Below, in pieces: positions 8,002-16,787 of a stretch of DNA of 22,836 nt. Source of the stretch: an uncultured Clostridia bacterium (lineage in GTDB: Bacteria > Bacillota_A > Clostridia > Christensenellales > CAG-138); NCBI GenBank assembly GCA_937877295.1, contig CALFIV010000149.1, positions 1-22,836 of the forward strand. Reading direction: 5' to 3'. Below the pieces are notes generated by a model that made no database searches, was not told the origin of the DNA, and saw only the letters and a list, made by a program, of their open reading frames with translations. Positions within the stretch are counted from its first letter, which is position 1; every line of letters starts with the position of its first letter. A program made the translations under genes and the position numbers.

Positions 8002-9225
8002 ATGAGTAACGTAAAAAAATACACCGACAAGCTGGATCAGCTCAAATTCGATGAAATGTACAACGGCGACTTTTTCCTGACGTGGGAAAAGACCGACGAC
8101 GAGATCGCGGCGGTGTTCACCGTGGCGGACGCACTGCGCCACCTTCGCGAGAACAACATTTCCTGCAAGATCTTTGACTCGGGCCTCGGCATCTCTCTGT
8201 TCCGCGACAACTCCACGCGTACGCGTTTCAGCTTTGCGTCGGCATGCAACCTCTTAGGTCTCGAGGTGCAGGATCTCGACGAGGGCAAGAGCCAGATCGC
8301 GCACGGCGAAACGGTGCGCGAGACCGCAAACATGATCTCGTTCATGGCGGACGTCATCGGCATTCGCGACGACATGTACATCGGCAAGGGCAATACCTAC
8401 ATGCACAACGTCGTCAACGCCGTCACCGAGGGCAACAAGGCGGGCGTGCTCGAGCAGAAGCCCACGCTGGTCAACCTCCAGTGCGACATCGACCATCCGA
8501 CGCAGTGCATGGCGGACATGCTGCATTGCATCCATACGCTCGGCGGCAGCGACGATCTCGATGAAGCAATCAAAAACCTCAAGGGCAAGAAGGTCGCCAT
8601 GACATGGGCGTACAGCCCGTCCTACGGTAAGCCTTTGAGCGTTCCGCAGGGCGTTGCGGGTCTGTTTACACGCTTTGGCATGGACGTCACGCTCGCGTAT
8701 CCCGAGGGCTACGAGATCATGGACGACGTTGTGAAGGTGGCGGAGGAGAACTGTAAAAAATCCGGCGCGACGTTCAGAATCACGCACGACATGAAGGAAG
8801 CGTTCAAGGACGCTGACATCGTGTATCCGAAATCGTGGGCGCCGTTTAAGGCGATGGAAGAGCGCACCGAGCTGTACGGCAACGGCGATCTTGAGGGCAT
8901 CAAAGCGCTTGAAAAGCGCTTGCTTGCGCAGAACGCAGAGCATAAGGACTGGGAGTGCACCGAGGAAATGATGCAGCTCACCAAGGATGGAAGCGCGCTG
9001 TATCTGCACTGCCTGCCCGCCGATATCACCGGCGTTTCCTGCGAAGCGGGCGAGGTTGCGGCGTCTGTGTTCGACCGCTATCGCGATCCGCTGTATAAGC
9101 AGGCGTCCTTTAAGCCGTACATCATCGCGGCGATGATCTTCCTCGCGAAGGTCAAGAATCCGCAAAAGACGCTTCTCGATCTCGAAGCCCGCGCGAAGCA
9201 GCGTTGGGAGGGCAGCGAAGCCTGA
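8002..9225 (+). CDS. ygeW: YgeW-type knotted carbamoyltransferase
   Basis: A 407-residue member of the aspartate/ornithine carbamoyltransferase superfamily that closely follows E. coli YgeW. The carbamoyl-phosphate loop is FRDNSTRTRFSF (STRTR at 71-75), the domain linker has DHPTQCMADM (HPTQ at 165-168), and the C-terminal motif is LHCLPADITG. The DLDEGKSQIAHGETVRETANM stretch after the first motif is typical of the YgeW type. Its natural substrate is not established; YgeW proteins are not standard OTCases, and the enzyme may run toward carbamoyl phosphate and so feed ATP synthesis. GAGGAGG at 7991-7997 sets the start. It is the last gene of the regulator-ygeY-ygeW operon. No carbamate kinase, ygeX, ssnA, hyuA or xdhD lies within the window. 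Confidence 0.9.
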   Translation: MSNVKKYTDKLDQLKFDEMYNGDFFLTWEKTDDEIAAVFTVADALRHLRENNISCKIFDSGLGISLFRDNSTRTRFSFASACNLLGLEVQDLDEGKSQIAHGETVRETANMISFMADVIGIRDDMYIGKGNTYMHNVVNAVTEGNKAGVLEQKPTLVNLQCDIDHPTQCMADMLHCIHTLGGSDDLDEAIKNLKGKKVAMTWAYSPSYGKPLSVPQGVAGLFTRFGMDVTLAYPEGYEIMDDVVKVAEENCKKSGATFRITHDMKEAFKDADIVYPKSWAPFKAMEERTELYGNGDLEGIKALEKRLLAQNAEHKDWECTEEMMQLTKDGSALYLHCLPADITGVSCEAGEVAASVFDRYRDPLYKQASFKPYIIAAMIFLAKVKNPQKTLLDLEARAKQRWEGSEA

Positions 9226-9329
9226 TTCCGGCTTTCGCAGAACAGGCTGCCGTAAAGGAAGAGATGGCGACGCGCGATCGAACGCGCGACGGTACGCGCG
9301 GGAAGCGCGACTGAGTGAAAACGCGGATA

Positions 9330-9413
9330 GTTTGCGGCGAAATAATGAAAAGAAAAGGCAGATCTTGCCTTTTCCTCCAACCAGTATTCCTTTAACAATA
9401 CATCGCCGCAAAC
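9330..9413. repeat. Nested inverted repeats in the gene-free gap after ygeW
   Basis: The 247-bp gap 9226-9472 holds no credible gene. It contains an exact 11-bp inverted repeat, GTTTGCGGCGA (9330-9340) and TCGCCGCAAAC (9403-9413), 62 nt apart. Inside it is a second hairpin of 9 bp, GAAAAGGCA/TGCCTTTTC (9352-9360 with 9366-9374), loop GATCT, which may act as a ygeW terminator since its 3' arm ends in TTTTCC. Further left, at 9271-9288, CGCGCG repeats flank ATCGAA. Together these could form a branched RNA structure, or be the remains of a small mobile element. Confidence 0.5.
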
Positions 9414-9438
9414 GGTCTGACCCCTTTTACTACAGCCT

Positions 9439-9464
9439 GAAAGAGCCGCGGCTGCGGCTCTTTC
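9439..9464. terminator. Hairpin terminator between ygeW and glgA
   Basis: A perfect 11-bp stem, GAAAGAGCCGC/GCGGCTCTTTC (9439-9449 with 9454-9464), with a 4-nt GGCT loop, 8 bp past the glgA stop on the minus strand. The plus strand continues TGTGATTCTTATT and the minus strand has no clear U-tract beyond the stem's own CTTTC, so terminator strength is uncertain in both directions. The convergent position supports the role. Confidence 0.6.
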
Positions 9465-9472
9465 TGTGATTC

Positions 9473-11035
9473 TTATTCGGATTTCTTCTTGGAAGCAGGC
9501 TTCTTTGCTGCCGCCGGTTTTGCTGCCGGCGCGCCAGTCGCAGCCTTTGGCGCTGCGGGCTTTGCTATCCTGCGGCGGACGGGTTTCGGAGCGGGTTCGG
9601 GGATACCGAGCAGATTGCGGTACAGCTCCATATACTTTCTTGCAGAGACCGCCCACGAGAAATCGGTCTTCATGGCACGCTTGACGAGCCGCGCCCAGAC
9701 GTCGCGATAGTCGTACCAGTAACCGACCGCATGCTCCATGACGTGCAGCATGTCGTGCGCGTTGTAGTCATGGAAGGAGAATCCGTTGCCGTCGTCGGTG
9801 TACCAGTTATAGGGAAGGACGCTGTCTCTGAGCCCGCCGGTTTCGCGAACAATCGGGATCGTGCCGTAACGCATGGCGATCATCTGTGAGAGGCCGCACG
9901 GCTCGAACTGCGACGGCATCAGATACATATCACAGGCGGCGTAGGTCTTGCGCGCCATGTTCTCGTCGTGACGGAGGCAGGTGACGAACCGGCCGGGGAA
10001 ACGGTACTGCGCATCGCGGAACGCGTTTTCAAAGTACGGATCGCCCGTACCGACGATGATCATCTGTACATCCATGCGCATGATGTCGTTGAGCACGCAG
10101 GTGATCAGGTCCAAGCCCTTCTGCGAGGTCAGCCGCGAAACGAGGCCGATCAGCGGAACGTCACGTTTTTCGAGTCCCAGCTCCTCCTGCAGCGCCGCCT
10201 TGCACAGCTTCTTGCCGGAAAGGTCCTCGGCGTTGTAGTGATACGGAATCTGAATGTCGGTGTTCGGGTCGAACGAAATCACATCGATGCCGTTTAAGAT
10301 ACCGGTCAGGACGTTTTGCCTTGCGCGAAGCAGGCCGTCAAGCCGCTCGCCGAAATAGCCGGTCCGAATCTCCTCGGCATAGGTCGGGCTGACCGTCGTG
10401 ATGCGGTTGGAGAAGACGAGACCCGCCTTCATGAACGACAGCAGACCGTAGAACTCAAGGTTGTTCGGTGAGAAATAGCCCTCGTTGAGCCCCAGCACGC
10501 TGTTGATGCGCGTCCAGTCGAACAGCCCCTGGAATTTCAGGTTGTGGATGGTGAAGACGGTCCGGATATGGCTGTATTCCTCGAGCTGCCGGTACTGATC
10601 GTTCAGAAGCACCGGTATGAGGCCCGTCTGCCAATCGTTGCAGTGAATGACGTCCGGGTAATAGTCAAGATGCTTAAAGGACTCGAGCACCGCGCGGCAG
10701 AAGAACGCAAAGCGGAAGCCTTCCTCCTCGTCGCCGGTATAGACCTTGTCGCCGCCGAACATCGCCAGATTGTCAATGAAGTAGAACCGCACGCCTTCCT
10801 GCACAATCGAATCGACGCCGCAGAACACGGAATAGCTGCCGAACTGCATGTTGAAGTGGCAGATGTGCTCCATCCGCATGATCCAATAATCCTCGATCTG
10901 CCGGTACTTGGGCAGCATCACGCGGACCTCTGCGCCCTGCGACACAAGCTCCTTGGGCAGCGATCCGACAACGTCCGCCAGCCCGCCGGTCTTGATGAAT
11001 GGGAAGCACTCGCTTGCGGTAAATAAAATCTTCAT
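9473..11035 (-). CDS. glgA: Glycogen synthase (ADP-glucose type, GT5)
   Basis: A 520-residue GT-B glycosyltransferase that extends alpha-1,4-glucan from ADP-glucose. The N-terminal SECFPFIKTGGLADVVGSLP motif (Lys15-Thr-Gly-Gly) binds ADP-glucose; VIHCNDWQTGLIPVLL, TTVSPTYAEEI, LVSRLTSQKGLDLI and the late MPSQFEPCGLSQMIAMRYGTIPIVRETGG segment carry the GT5 catalytic core. Past residue 478 is a 42-residue tail rich in Ala, Pro and Lys (for example AAKPAAAKKPASKKKSE) that is not part of the enzyme fold and makes the protein about 40 residues longer than usual. AAAGGAG lies just before the ATG at 11035. It is the last gene of the glgBCDA operon, 21 bp after glgD. Confidence 0.97.
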   Translation of the reverse strand: MKILFTASECFPFIKTGGLADVVGSLPKELVSQGAEVRVMLPKYRQIEDYWIMRMEHICHFNMQFGSYSVFCGVDSIVQEGVRFYFIDNLAMFGGDKVYTGDEEEGFRFAFFCRAVLESFKHLDYYPDVIHCNDWQTGLIPVLLNDQYRQLEEYSHIRTVFTIHNLKFQGLFDWTRINSVLGLNEGYFSPNNLEFYGLLSFMKAGLVFSNRITTVSPTYAEEIRTGYFGERLDGLLRARQNVLTGILNGIDVISFDPNTDIQIPYHYNAEDLSGKKLCKAALQEELGLEKRDVPLIGLVSRLTSQKGLDLITCVLNDIMRMDVQMIIVGTGDPYFENAFRDAQYRFPGRFVTCLRHDENMARKTYAACDMYLMPSQFEPCGLSQMIAMRYGTIPIVRETGGLRDSVLPYNWYTDDGNGFSFHDYNAHDMLHVMEHAVGYWYDYRDVWARLVKRAMKTDFSWAVSARKYMELYRNLLGIPEPAPKPVRRRIAKPAAPKAATGAPAAKPAAAKKPASKKKSE

Positions 11036-11056
11036 TTCGTCTCCTTTTCTCCGTCC

Positions 11057-12184
11057 TCAGACGGTCAGATTCTTACGGAATACGAGCGGAATGCCCTCGT
11101 ATCCGGTCAGCGTACGGCCTTCGCGGACCGTAACGTTCTTGTCGAGAATGACGTGGTCAAGCTTTGCGCCCGCGCGCACGACCGAGCCCTGCATGAGAAT
11201 CGCGTTTTTGACGACCGCGCCGCGCTCCACGGTGACGCCGCGGAACAGAATGCTGTTTTCAACCGTTCCGTTCACATAGCAGCCGTCCGCCATCACGACG
11301 TTGTGTACGTCGGCATGCCCGCCGTACTTCGCGGAGATCTCGTCCTTGACCTTCGTGTAGATCGGATGATCCTTATTATACAGATCTTTTGCCTCCGGCG
11401 CGTTCAAAAGCTCCATGCTGTGCTGGAAATAGGTGTTGACCGAATCGATGCGCGCCACATAGCCGTCATAGCGCCAGCCGCGGATGTTCAGCTTGTGTAC
11501 ATGCGTCAAAAGGATCTCGCGCACGAAGTCGATGCCCCCGCGCGAATACGATTCCTCCACAAGATCCTCAAATAACGCTTTTTCGATCACCATAATCTCG
11601 CAAAAACGATAACTCGAACGCGGATACCTCGGATTCCATTCAAGCTCGGCGACATGCTCGTCGCCGTCGTCGAACAGCAGCCGGAGATCGCGGTTCTGCT
11701 CCTCGGGATAGAACCGGTCGTCCTCGTTGTACATCAGCGTGATGTCCACGCCGCTCTCCTTATGCTGCTTGAGAATTGCGTCGAACGTGGTGTTAAAGAT
11801 CGTATGGCTGCCGGAGAGGATCAGATATTTTTGATTGGAATGGCGCACATACTGCATGACCGAATGGAACGCGTCGATGTCGCCGCGATACACGCCGGTG
11901 TTGTCCTTGGTCGAAAACGGCGGCAGCAGGAACAGGCCGTCACGCTTGCGGTTCAAGTCCCATTCCTTGCCCGTTCCGAGATGGTCCATCAGCGAATGAT
12001 AGTTGCGCTGTGTAATGAGGCCCACGTTGCGGATACCGGAATTGACGAAATCGGACAGAATGAAGTCGATGCAGCGATAGCGTCCGCCGAACGGAACGGC
12101 GGCGACGGCGCGGCTCAGCGTGAGATCACGCATGTAGGGGTTTCCCTCGCCGGTAAAGATCAAGCCGAATGCATCCTGGATCAT
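11057..12184 (-). CDS. glgD: ADP-glucose pyrophosphorylase regulatory-type subunit GlgD
   Basis: A 375-residue nucleotidyltransferase-like protein with a C-terminal left-handed beta-helix. It follows GlgC in fold ([49 protein letters not shown]) but the N-terminal nucleotide-binding loop is changed to [16 protein letters not shown] and lacks the GGxGxRL signature. The catalytic GlgC GDH is GSH here. These are the usual marks of GlgD, found in Bacillota, which combines with GlgC into a more active hetero-oligomer. Its start overlaps the glgC stop in ATGA (12184-12181), which would favour matched amounts of the two subunits. Confidence 0.95.
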   Translation of the reverse strand: MIQDAFGLIFTGEGNPYMRDLTLSRAVAAVPFGGRYRCIDFILSDFVNSGIRNVGLITQRNYHSLMDHLGTGKEWDLNRKRDGLFLLPPFSTKDNTGVYRGDIDAFHSVMQYVRHSNQKYLILSGSHTIFNTTFDAILKQHKESGVDITLMYNEDDRFYPEEQNRDLRLLFDDGDEHVAELEWNPRYPRSSYRFCEIMVIEKALFEDLVEESYSRGGIDFVREILLTHVHKLNIRGWRYDGYVARIDSVNTYFQHSMELLNAPEAKDLYNKDHPIYTKVKDEISAKYGGHADVHNVVMADGCYVNGTVENSILFRGVTVERGAVVKNAILMQGSVVRAGAKLDHVILDKNVTVREGRTLTGYEGIPLVFRKNLTV

Positions 12185-13419
12185 ACGTTTTTCCCTCCCT
12201 TTACAAACTGGTCGAGCGTCTGCTGCGTCACAACCGCGCCGCGCGGAATGACCGTACCGTCCGGGATCGTGACGTCGCTGCCGATCAAAGCGATATCGCC
12301 GGTGAGCCGGTTGTCCACAACCTCGCCTTCCGCAGGCGGTTCGCCGACGCGTACGTTTTGGCCCAGAATCGCATTTTCGCCGAGGATCGCCTTATGCACG
12401 ACGCTGCCCTCGCCGACCACCGCGCCCGGGAACACGACCGAATCCTGCACCTCGGCTTTTTTCAGCACGGTTGAGCCGCAGAACAGCACGGTATGCCGCA
12501 CCTTTCCGCGCACCACACAGCCTTCGGTGACGAGCGAATCCTTGACGTCGGCCGTCGTGTCGATGTAATGCGGCGCCATGACCGGGTTGCGCGTATAGAT
12601 GCGCCACGAGGGATCGTTGAGCTCCAGCACCGGATCTTCGCCGAGCATGTCCATGTTTGCTTCCCACAGGCTCTGGATCGTTCCGACGTCCTTCCAATAG
12701 CCCTCGAACGGATACGCCACCAGCTTTTCGCCGGCGTTCAGCATGTTGGGAATGATGTTCTTGCCGAAGTCGTTTTCGCTGCGCGGGTCGGCGTCGTCGC
12801 GCTCCATGTATGCGCGCAGCTTCTTCCAATTGAAGATATAGATGCCCATCGAGGCGTTGTTGCTCTTCGGATTTTTCGGCTTTTCCTCAAACGATACGAC
12901 CGTGCCGTTCTCGTCGGTGTTCATGATGCCGAACCGGTGTGCTTCCTCCATCGGGACTTTCAGCACCGCGATCGTCGCAGCCGCGTCGTGATCGACGTGG
13001 AAGCGCAGCATCTTCATATAATTCATTTTGTAGATATGATCGCCCGACAGAATCAACACGTAGTCGGGGTCATACTGATCGACGAAGGAACGGTTCTGCC
13101 AGATCGCGTTTGCCGTGCCACTGTACCAGCGTCCCGTGTCCTCGGTCATGTAAGGCGGAAGCACAAACACGCCGCCGTTGTTGCGGTCGAGATCCCAGTG
13201 CTGGCCCGTGCCGAGATAGGAATTCAGCGCCAACGGACGGTACTGCGTCAGAACGCCGACCGTATCGATCTCGGAATTGACGCAGTTAGACAGCGGAAAG
13301 TCGATGATGCGGAATTTGCCGCCGAACGGCACGGCCGGCTTTGCCATATTCGAGGTCAATACCCCGAGCCGGCTGCCCTGCCCGCCCGCAAGCAGCATGC
13401 AAACGATTCTTTTTTTCAT
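12181..13419 (-). CDS. glgC: Glucose-1-phosphate adenylyltransferase catalytic subunit
   Basis: A 412-residue ADP-glucose pyrophosphorylase: glucose 1-phosphate plus ATP gives ADP-glucose, the committed step of glycogen synthesis. The nucleotide loop [15 protein letters not shown] (residues 8-22) is intact, as are [39 protein letters not shown] (catalytic Asp in GDH), [12 protein letters not shown], and the beta-helix repeats near the C-terminus ([24 protein letters not shown]). AAAGGAG is 7-8 bases before the ATG at 13419. It lies 17 bp after glgB and overlaps glgD by 4 bp. Confidence 0.97.
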   Translation of the reverse strand: MKKRIVCMLLAGGQGSRLGVLTSNMAKPAVPFGGKFRIIDFPLSNCVNSEIDTVGVLTQYRPLALNSYLGTGQHWDLDRNNGGVFVLPPYMTEDTGRWYSGTANAIWQNRSFVDQYDPDYVLILSGDHIYKMNYMKMLRFHVDHDAAATIAVLKVPMEEAHRFGIMNTDENGTVVSFEEKPKNPKSNNASMGIYIFNWKKLRAYMERDDADPRSENDFGKNIIPNMLNAGEKLVAYPFEGYWKDVGTIQSLWEANMDMLGEDPVLELNDPSWRIYTRNPVMAPHYIDTTADVKDSLVTEGCVVRGKVRHTVLFCGSTVLKKAEVQDSVVFPGAVVGEGSVVHKAILGENAILGQNVRVGEPPAEGEVVDNRLTGDIALIGSDVTIPDGTVIPRGAVVTQQTLDQFVKGGKNV

Positions 13420-13436
13420 GAATGCGCTCCTTTCGT

Positions 13437-15308
13437 CTATTTGTGTTTGCGATTCGGTGTAAACCGGAAGAAGACCGCGCCGTAAGGCGGCAGCTTGACA
13501 TGGACGCGATGGTGGAACTTATCGAACGACTCTTCGACCGTTTGCGCGGGCTTGTTGTAGTGCAGCCCCGCGCCGCCGAAGTACGGCGCGTCGGTCGAAA
13601 AGATCTCCGTATAGGTGCCGTCCTGCTCGCTGCCCAAGGTGTAATCGTCCCACGGAACGGGCGTGAAGTTGAACGCACAGAGGATCGGATCGCCCTTTTC
13701 ATCCTTTCTGACGAATGCGGCGATCGAATGCACGGCGTCGTCCACCGCGATCCATTCAAAGCCGTTCCAGTCGCCGTCCCGCTCATAGAGCTGCGGCGTT
13801 TTTTGATAGAAGTGGTTGATCTCCTTTACAAAGCGCTGCATCTCCGCATGCTTCGGATACCCGAGCAGCAGCCAGTCGAGCGACTCGTCGAACCGCCATT
13901 CGATAAACTGTCCGATCTCCATGCCCATGAACGTCAGCTTCTTGCCCGGATGCGCCATCTGATACGCATACAGCAGACGGAGCTGCGCAAACTTCTGCCA
14001 GTAATCGCCCGGCATTTTGTTGAGCATCGACAGCTTTCCGTGTACGACCTCGTCGTGCGAGAACGGCAAAATGTAGTGCTCGGAGAAGGCATACATCAGC
14101 GAGAACGTCAGCTTGTCGTGATGCCACTTGCGGTACAGCGAATCCATGTGCATGTAGGTGAGCATATCGTTCATCCAGCCCATGTTCCATTTGTAATCGA
14201 AGCCGAGGCTTTCGCCGTGCTTATCGGTCACGCACGGGAACGCCGTGCTCTCCTCCGCGATCAGAATCTTGCTGCCCGGAATCTCATTGATCGCCTCATG
14301 GATCTTCTTGAACAGCGCAATCGCGTCGAGATTTTCGCGGCCGCCGTACATGTTCGGCAGCCACTCGCCGTCGTTGCGGCCGTAATCGAGATAGAGCATG
14401 CAGCTTACCGCGTCGACTCTGAGCCCGTCGAAATGGAACTCCTTGAGCCAGTAGCAGGCATTGGATACAAGGAAGCTCTGCACCTGCGTGCGGCCGTAAT
14501 CAAACAGCAGCGTGCCCCATTGCTTCATTTCGGAGCGCCGCCAGTCCGGATGCTCATAGGTAGGCGTGCCGTCAAACCGTGCAAGCCCGTAGCTGTCGCG
14601 CGTGAAATGTGCGGGAACCCAGTCCATGATGACGCCGATGCCCTTTTCGTGCGCGCGGTTGACGAGATATTTGAGGTCATCGGGCGCGCCGTAGCGCGTC
14701 GTCGGCGCATAGTAGCCGGTGACCTGATAGCCCCAGCTCGGATTGAACGGATACGCCATCAGCGGCATGAACTCGAGATGCGTATATCCCATGTCCACCG
14801 CGTAATCGACCAGCTCCGTCGCAAGATCGCGATACGTCAGCCCCTTCTTCCACGAACCGAGATGGCATTCATAGATGTTCATCGGCGCGTTGTGCCGCTT
14901 GTTCCCTTTCGAAAGATAGGCTTCGTCGGTCCACGGGAACGGCTTTGCCTCATATACCATGGAGGCCGTGCCCTTCGGCTCGCAGCGCTGCGCATATGGA
15001 TCGGCCTTCATCATCACAGAGCCGTCCGCGCCGTTGACCGCGTACTTATAGAGCATGCCTTCCTTTGCGATGCCGATCAAAATTTCCCACACACCCGTCG
15101 TGCCGACCGGCGTCATGCGATCCGCATCCGCGTTCCAGTAGTTCCAGTCGCCGACGACCGAGATGCCGCGCGCGTTGGGCGCCCAAACCGCGAATCGCCA
15201 CACCTGCTCCCCGTTGTGTTCCACCAGATGGCAGCCTAAAGAATGATACGCCGTCAGCGTCGTACCCTCATTGAAATAGTAGAGTTCTTCATCCGTCAAA
15301 TGTGACAT
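13437..15308 (-). CDS. glgB: 1,4-alpha-glucan branching enzyme (GH13)
   Basis: A 623-residue glycogen branching enzyme that makes alpha-1,6 branch points. Order of parts: an N-terminal CBM48-like beta domain (about 15-110, [23 protein letters not shown]), the GH13 barrel with region I DWVPAHF (229-235), region II GLRVDA with the nucleophile Asp299, region III AEEST with the acid Glu (352/353), and region [11 protein letters not shown] (Asp419), then a C-terminal beta domain. Length is typical. The ATG at 15308 is preceded by AGAGAGGTG. It is the first gene of glgB-glgC-glgD-glgA, with a promoter about 70 bp upstream. It ends with a TAG stop, so amber is a normal stop codon in this genome. Confidence 0.97.
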   Translation of the reverse strand: MSHLTDEELYYFNEGTTLTAYHSLGCHLVEHNGEQVWRFAVWAPNARGISVVGDWNYWNADADRMTPVGTTGVWEILIGIAKEGMLYKYAVNGADGSVMMKADPYAQRCEPKGTASMVYEAKPFPWTDEAYLSKGNKRHNAPMNIYECHLGSWKKGLTYRDLATELVDYAVDMGYTHLEFMPLMAYPFNPSWGYQVTGYYAPTTRYGAPDDLKYLVNRAHEKGIGVIMDWVPAHFTRDSYGLARFDGTPTYEHPDWRRSEMKQWGTLLFDYGRTQVQSFLVSNACYWLKEFHFDGLRVDAVSCMLYLDYGRNDGEWLPNMYGGRENLDAIALFKKIHEAINEIPGSKILIAEESTAFPCVTDKHGESLGFDYKWNMGWMNDMLTYMHMDSLYRKWHHDKLTFSLMYAFSEHYILPFSHDEVVHGKLSMLNKMPGDYWQKFAQLRLLYAYQMAHPGKKLTFMGMEIGQFIEWRFDESLDWLLLGYPKHAEMQRFVKEINHFYQKTPQLYERDGDWNGFEWIAVDDAVHSIAAFVRKDEKGDPILCAFNFTPVPWDDYTLGSEQDGTYTEIFSTDAPYFGGAGLHYNKPAQTVEESFDKFHHRVHVKLPPYGAVFFRFTPNRKHK

Positions 15309-15375
15309 CCGCTACACCTCTCTTATTTTCGACAGGACGATCATCCGATCGACCGGTCTATATTCATTCAATAAT

Positions 15376-15404
15376 ATCATACCATATATTTTTCCAATTT
15401 GAAA
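15376..15404 (-). promoter_or_regulatory. Promoter of the glgBCDA operon
   Basis: Minus strand -35 TTTCAA (15404-15399), 17-bp spacer, -10 TATGAT (15381-15376) with an extended TGG immediately upstream. The start would be near 15369, leaving a leader of about 60 nt. The gap 15309-15509 is AT-rich and holds divergent promoters for glgB and the M23 gene. Confidence 0.55.
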
Positions 15405-15474
15405 CCATAAGTTCTTGTTTTTTTTATGAAAAGAGCGTAAAAGTTTTCCGGATCGTTTTCCTTTTGGAACAAAG

Positions 15475-15485
15475 TATGGTATACT
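15475..15485 (+). promoter_or_regulatory. Extended -10 promoter of the G5/M23 gene
   Basis: TATACT (15480-15485) preceded by TGG (15477-15479), an extended -10. No good -35 is seen at 16-18 bp (TTTCCT is the nearest). The ATG follows 24 bp later with AAAGGAGA between. The divergent glgB promoter has the same TATGGTAT start to its -10 region. Confidence 0.5.
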
Positions 15486-15509
15486 CGGAAAAAAGGAAAG
15501 GAGAACGGT

Positions 15510-16649
15510 ATGAAGCAAACCAAACTGCGCCTTGTCATCCTCGGCTTCTTTGCGGTGTCGCTGGCTGTCCTGATCGGCGTCCTTCTGCTTCTGCCCAATC
15601 TCCAAAAGCCGAAGAGCGCGTATGCAGAGCCTCACATTTATATAACGCCGACACCCGGCATGGAAGAGCAGGAGGAGATCATCGTCCAGACGCCCCTCCC
15701 GACGGCGATACGGCGGACGCCCCCGCCTGCGCTTCCGCAGGGCGCGGTCAATCTGCTTTCGGACGGCGTCGCGCTGTTTGCGCTCGACAGCCGCGAGAGC
15801 GCGGAGCTGCTTGTGAAGACCTACTATCAGCAATGCGCCAACGAGGGTGTGGAGGAAAACTGCATCCTTTTGAAAGCAACGCTCGTTTCTTCGCTCTCCA
15901 CCGTACCGGCCGACGGGACGGTCGATTACCTTTCCTTTGAGGAAGCGCTCAATAAGCTCAACAAAAACCGCTCCCTGATCTCCGTCCAGCGCACAGTCGA
16001 GCGCGTCAAGATCGAAGAGGAGGATGTGGAAACCGTCACCGAACAAAGCGCGCTGCTGCCCGAAGGCACGCGCCTGATCCGCAGGATCGGAACGCCGAAG
16101 CGTACGCTGGTGCTGTCGGAAACCATCTACAAGGACGGCTATGCCAGCGCCGACGTCGAGACGCTGCGGCGGCAGATCACGACCGGTTCGTCGCGTTCCG
16201 TCGTCGTCGGCACATACCGGAGCGCGCAGCCCGACAGAGAGCCGTCTCAAACCGAAGGCGTCATGGGCAAACCGGCCGGCGCGCTGTCGTTTGTCGAACC
16301 GGTCCGCGGCACAAAAACCGCCTTTTTCGGCACGCGCTACGGCGTCATGCATTACGGCGTCGACTATACCGCGGCGGCAGGCTCGCGCATCGTCGCGCCC
16401 GAGAGCGGCACGGTCATTTTCTGCGGAGAACGCGCCGGATACGGCTTTGTCATTGAAATCCGGCACGAAAACGGGTTTGTGTCGCGTCTTGCTTCCTGCG
16501 ACAGAGCTGCGGTCGAGCTTTTTGAGCACGTCGCGCGCGGCGCGGTCGTTGCCTACCTGCCCGCCGAGGAAGGCGCGAAATCCGCGGTTTTGCATTACGA
16601 GCTGCACATCGACGGCATCCCGTATAATCCTTTGTACTATTTGCCGTAA
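15510..16649 (+). CDS. Membrane-anchored G5 / M23 (LytM-like) protein with degraded active site
   Basis: A 379-residue protein with a signal anchor (about residues 8-30), a Pro/Thr-rich linker (TPTPG, TPLPTAIRRTPPP), a middle section ending in a G5-like domain (about 157-236, closing on VVVGTYR) and a C-terminal M23 domain (about 260-375). It should sit in the membrane with the rest facing the cell wall. In the M23 domain HYGVD (His281, Asp285) is kept, but the catalytic YAHL histidine position reads LASC (Ser329) and the final HLH reads VLH (Val360), so it may be a non-enzymatic LytM factor that works through partners. ATG at 15510 follows AAAGGAGA. It is transcribed toward dnaA and separated from it by 138 bp without a clear terminator, so read-through is possible. 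Its own role is unknown. Confidence 0.8.
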   Translation: MKQTKLRLVILGFFAVSLAVLIGVLLLLPNLQKPKSAYAEPHIYITPTPGMEEQEEIIVQTPLPTAIRRTPPPALPQGAVNLLSDGVALFALDSRESAELLVKTYYQQCANEGVEENCILLKATLVSSLSTVPADGTVDYLSFEEALNKLNKNRSLISVQRTVERVKIEEEDVETVTEQSALLPEGTRLIRRIGTPKRTLVLSETIYKDGYASADVETLRRQITTGSSRSVVVGTYRSAQPDREPSQTEGVMGKPAGALSFVEPVRGTKTAFFGTRYGVMHYGVDYTAAAGSRIVAPESGTVIFCGERAGYGFVIEIRHENGFVSRLASCDRAAVELFEHVARGAVVAYLPAEEGAKSAVLHYELHIDGIPYNPLYYLP

Positions 16650-16699
16650 TTTCAATTCACCGAATGCCGGAAAGGAAGACGGAATCTTTGTTTTTCCCC

Positions 16700-16728
16700 T
16701 TTTCTTTTGCGAAAAAATCTGTTATGAT
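16700..16728 (+). promoter_or_regulatory. Candidate dnaA promoter
   Basis: -10 TATGAT (16723-16728) overlapping a GATAAT; the only -35 at 17 bp is the poor match TTTTCT (16700-16705). The spacing to the dnaA start is about 60 bp. No good DnaA box is seen upstream of dnaA, so classical autoregulation is not evident here. Confidence 0.35.
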
Positions 16729-16787
16729 AATAGCGGTAGAAAAGCACCGAAAGAAAAAACTGCCTTTTCGTTCAGATTGGGGATTCT

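Noticed and set aside
12493..15239. Long plus-strand open frames opposite glgC and glgB, including a 605-codon one
   Set aside because: GlgC and GlgB are unmistakable on the minus strand; the opposite frames run across the glgC/glgB junction and have the composition of antisense shadows.
16650..16787. Second half of a bipartite oriC upstream of dnaA
   Set aside because: No 9-mer close to TTATCCACA was found in this 138-bp gap; only promoter-like sequence is visible.
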